Of a stretch of 8,214 nt of DNA, positions 6,943 to 8,214 are shown in pieces. Position numbers and translations under genes: made by a program. Source of the DNA: Candidatus Poribacteria bacterium (GTDB taxonomy: Bacteria; Poribacteria; WGA-4E; UBA9662); assembly GCA_002729015.1 (NCBI GenBank), contig PBVO01000050.1:55939-64152 (forward strand). Reading direction: 5' to 3'. Under the pieces are notes generated by a model that had not been told where the DNA came from, did no database searches, and worked only from the letters and a program-made list of their open reading frames with translations. The number at the start of each line of letters is the position of its first letter. The stretch's first letter is position 1.

Positions 6943-8118
6943 TTAATTTATGCTAGTATTGTCATTAACACTAGGATAATTGTTCTTTCGTTCAGCAGTC
7001 TGTTGTGCATCCCCAGCTTGGATAAACTTTGTTTTCCCACGGTTTTGTTGTGCTAAGTCCAATAGCCATTTAGCGTGAGGAGTATGCTTGAGATCAATTT
7101 CAAGACCAACCAAGAATATGCTCGACTGGTTCTCGTTTTTCTTTTTCACGGTTTGTAAGATTTTACTCGGGTCAGTTTCGATGTATTGACTTTTATTTTT
7201 TGATGAAGTAGGTAAACCGTCTGTAACGACGACTACTACAGACGCTCCAAGGTCTAGCCCTTTTTCAATAGCCGCCAACAGGTTTGTTCCAACGTTATCT
7301 TGAATTTTATTTGGAGTAAAACGGTCTAAATAAGTCATCGCATCCATAACCTTTTTCATCGAACTCGGAATCATTTCTCTTTCCATCTGAGTTGTATTGG
7401 ATGAAAAAGTAATCAGATTAAATTCATCATCATCGTCTAGAGCGAGTAGTGCATCCTTAAGTGAGTTAGTGGCTAACTTAATTTTACTTACAGCGCTTTT
7501 ATCATCAACAAAAATTGGTACTTGCATGCTCGCAGAAATATCGAGGCAAAACGCAACTCGCTGAGGCCCATCCAAATCATTCAGGAAATCAATAATATCA
7601 AGAGGATCTGCAATGCCAGGGTTTCCACCTCCTTCAAGTAATCCATCTGTAGAGTCCCCAAAAGAATCGACCAAGTCTATTCCGTCTCTTTGGCCTTTCA
7701 TTCGGTCTCGTCCCGTGACTTTCCCACGCCCGCCAAATTCACCAGACTTTGTGACCAAGTGCTCCAAATTAGAAGCTTCTGCGTCACGCAACTTAGCTGC
7801 TGTCATTAAATTCGGTATTTCATTTGCTCTAGGAGCTCTATTTGGGTCTTTGTTTTCAAAGATAGTCCTATCTTTTAGTTTAACTACCTCGGTCACTTTG
7901 TTTTTGGGACTTTCGGCCATTTTCAATTTTGCGAGGTTCGCTAAATCCTGATCCGGTTTTCTTATTCTCTGTACCAGTGTCGGTTTATTGCGAGAGATAC
8001 GTAGTTTCTCTTTTGGCTGTTCCTTAAACCAATCGATCTGTATAGGATCCACTTGCCTTTCCAGAACTCTTTTTGGGATAAATACCATTATATTGATGAT
8101 GAGCAAATGAACACTCAA
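6943..8118 (-). CDS. vWA-domain protein with TonB/TolA-like membrane anchor
   Basis: The 391-residue frame starts at TTG (8116-8118), but the true N-terminus is probably further upstream. Residues 1-15 (SVHLLIINIMVFIPK) are the end of a membrane helix; about 150 charged, Pro/Gly-containing residues follow, with a Gly-rich hinge (GGRGK, EGGGNPG), like the periplasmic linker of TonB or TolA proteins. Residues 186-370 form a von Willebrand factor A domain with an intact metal-ion-dependent adhesion site: DISAS (193-197), Thr278 in GTNL, and Asp300 in VVTDGLPT. The domain should bind a divalent cation and a protein ligand in the periplasm. No TonB C-terminal domain is present, so it is not a TonB itself. 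It is followed after 9 nt by the small membrane protein gene. The role is unknown; proteins of this layout occur in several uncultured Gram-negative-type lineages. The coding assignment is firm and the start is not. Confidence 0.9.
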   Translation of the reverse strand: MSVHLLIINIMVFIPKRVLERQVDPIQIDWFKEQPKEKLRISRNKPTLVQRIRKPDQDLANLAKLKMAESPKNKVTEVVKLKDRTIFENKDPNRAPRANEIPNLMTAAKLRDAEASNLEHLVTKSGEFGGRGKVTGRDRMKGQRDGIDLVDSFGDSTDGLLEGGGNPGIADPLDIIDFLNDLDGPQRVAFCLDISASMQVPIFVDDKSAVSKIKLATNSLKDALLALDDDDEFNLITFSSNTTQMEREMIPSSMKKVMDAMTYLDRFTPNKIQDNVGTNLLAAIEKGLDLGASVVVVVTDGLPTSSKNKSQYIETDPSKILQTVKKKNENQSSIFLVGLEIDLKHTPHAKWLLDLAQQNRGKTKFIQAGDAQQTAERKNNYPSVNDNTSIN

Positions 8119-8199
8119 GGAAATCAGAATGGCTGACAGAGATCGATTACGGTTTCTCTGGAGTTGGCTCTGTCGGTCGGGAAAAATTAAACTGTCGAT
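8119..8199 (-). other. Probable N-terminal extension of the vWA protein (non-canonical start)
   Basis: The vWA frame stays open upstream of the TTG as far as a TAG at 8209-8211. The extra residues include RQSQLQRNRNRSLSAILIS, which supplies the basic cytoplasmic segment and the first half of the membrane helix that the TTG start would leave out. No ATG, GTG or TTG exists in this interval. Candidate starts are ATC at 8197-8199, preceded by GGGG with 6 nt spacing, or CTG at 8137-8139. The TTG itself has no visible ribosome binding site. A substitution or sequencing error in the start codon would also explain it. Confidence 0.55.
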
Positions 8200-8214
8200 G
8201 ACTGACCCCTAGCT
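8147..8214 (-). CDS. Possible C-terminal tail of an upstream gene
   Basis: In a second minus-strand frame the sequence is open from the right edge to a TAA at 8147-8149, giving a tail that ends RPTEPTPEKP. The Pro/Glu/Thr-rich ending is plausible for the C-terminus of a real upstream protein, which in a TonB-like context could be an ExbB/ExbD-type partner, but 21 codons are far too few to identify anything. It overlaps the proposed vWA N-terminal extension, so either both are real with a short overlap (as would fit an ATC start) or one is a shadow; if this tail is real, the CTG at 8137-8139 would follow its stop by 7 nt. Confidence 0.25.
   Translation of the reverse strand, partial: LGVSHRQFNFSRPTEPTPEKP

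Noticed and set aside
7613..7951. 112-residue plus-strand open frame opposite the vWA gene
   Set aside because: It is antisense to the linker and early vWA region of a well-supported gene, with low-complexity Pro/Ser and hydrophobic stretches typical of a shadow frame; no motif and no credible start context.

Overview
The window is a compact block of an AT-rich bacterial genome with every recognisable gene on the minus strand; read in transcription order it runs from high to low coordinates. The genes are: a membrane-anchored von Willebrand factor A (vWA) protein; a small single-pass membrane protein; a large UvrD/AddA-type helicase with a RecB-like C-terminal domain; a secreted TPR-repeat protein; a PmoA-family (DUF6807) protein; and, cut by the left edge, the N-terminus of a multi-pass membrane protein of the spermidine-synthase-like family. 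The last gene is only 54 codons long here but its signature motifs are clear.

Organism: the TonB/TolA-like N-terminal anchor of the vWA protein and the export signal on the TPR protein fit a Gram-negative-type cell envelope. DUF6807, long TPR proteins and spermidine-synthase-like membrane proteins together suggest an uncultured marine or aquatic lineage such as Poribacteria, Latescibacteria or the Planctomycetes/Verrucomicrobia group. This is a guess from gene content; no rRNA or other marker is present.

Layout: 8214-6448 holds the vWA gene and the small membrane gene, 9 nt apart and probably co-transcribed. A gap of 268 nt (6180-6447) follows, the only sizeable non-coding stretch. From 6179 to the left edge, helicase, TPR, PmoA-family and spermidine-synthase-like genes follow with gaps of 31, 61 and 25 nt, so they could share one transcript although their functions are not obviously linked.

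Most worth a second look: (1) the helicase has all SF1A helicase motifs and four cysteines placed like an iron-sulphur nuclease cluster, but its nuclease active site looks degraded (Gln in place of the acidic residue of the D/E-X-K motif, and no obvious catalytic His); (2) the vWA protein's membrane anchor begins upstream of every ordinary start codon in its frame, implying a non-canonical start or a sequence error; (3) the vWA/small-membrane-protein pair looks like a periplasmic two-gene module of unknown function. I saw no tRNA, rRNA, CRISPR array, insertion sequence or convincing terminator, and no evidence of a wholly new multi-gene system.
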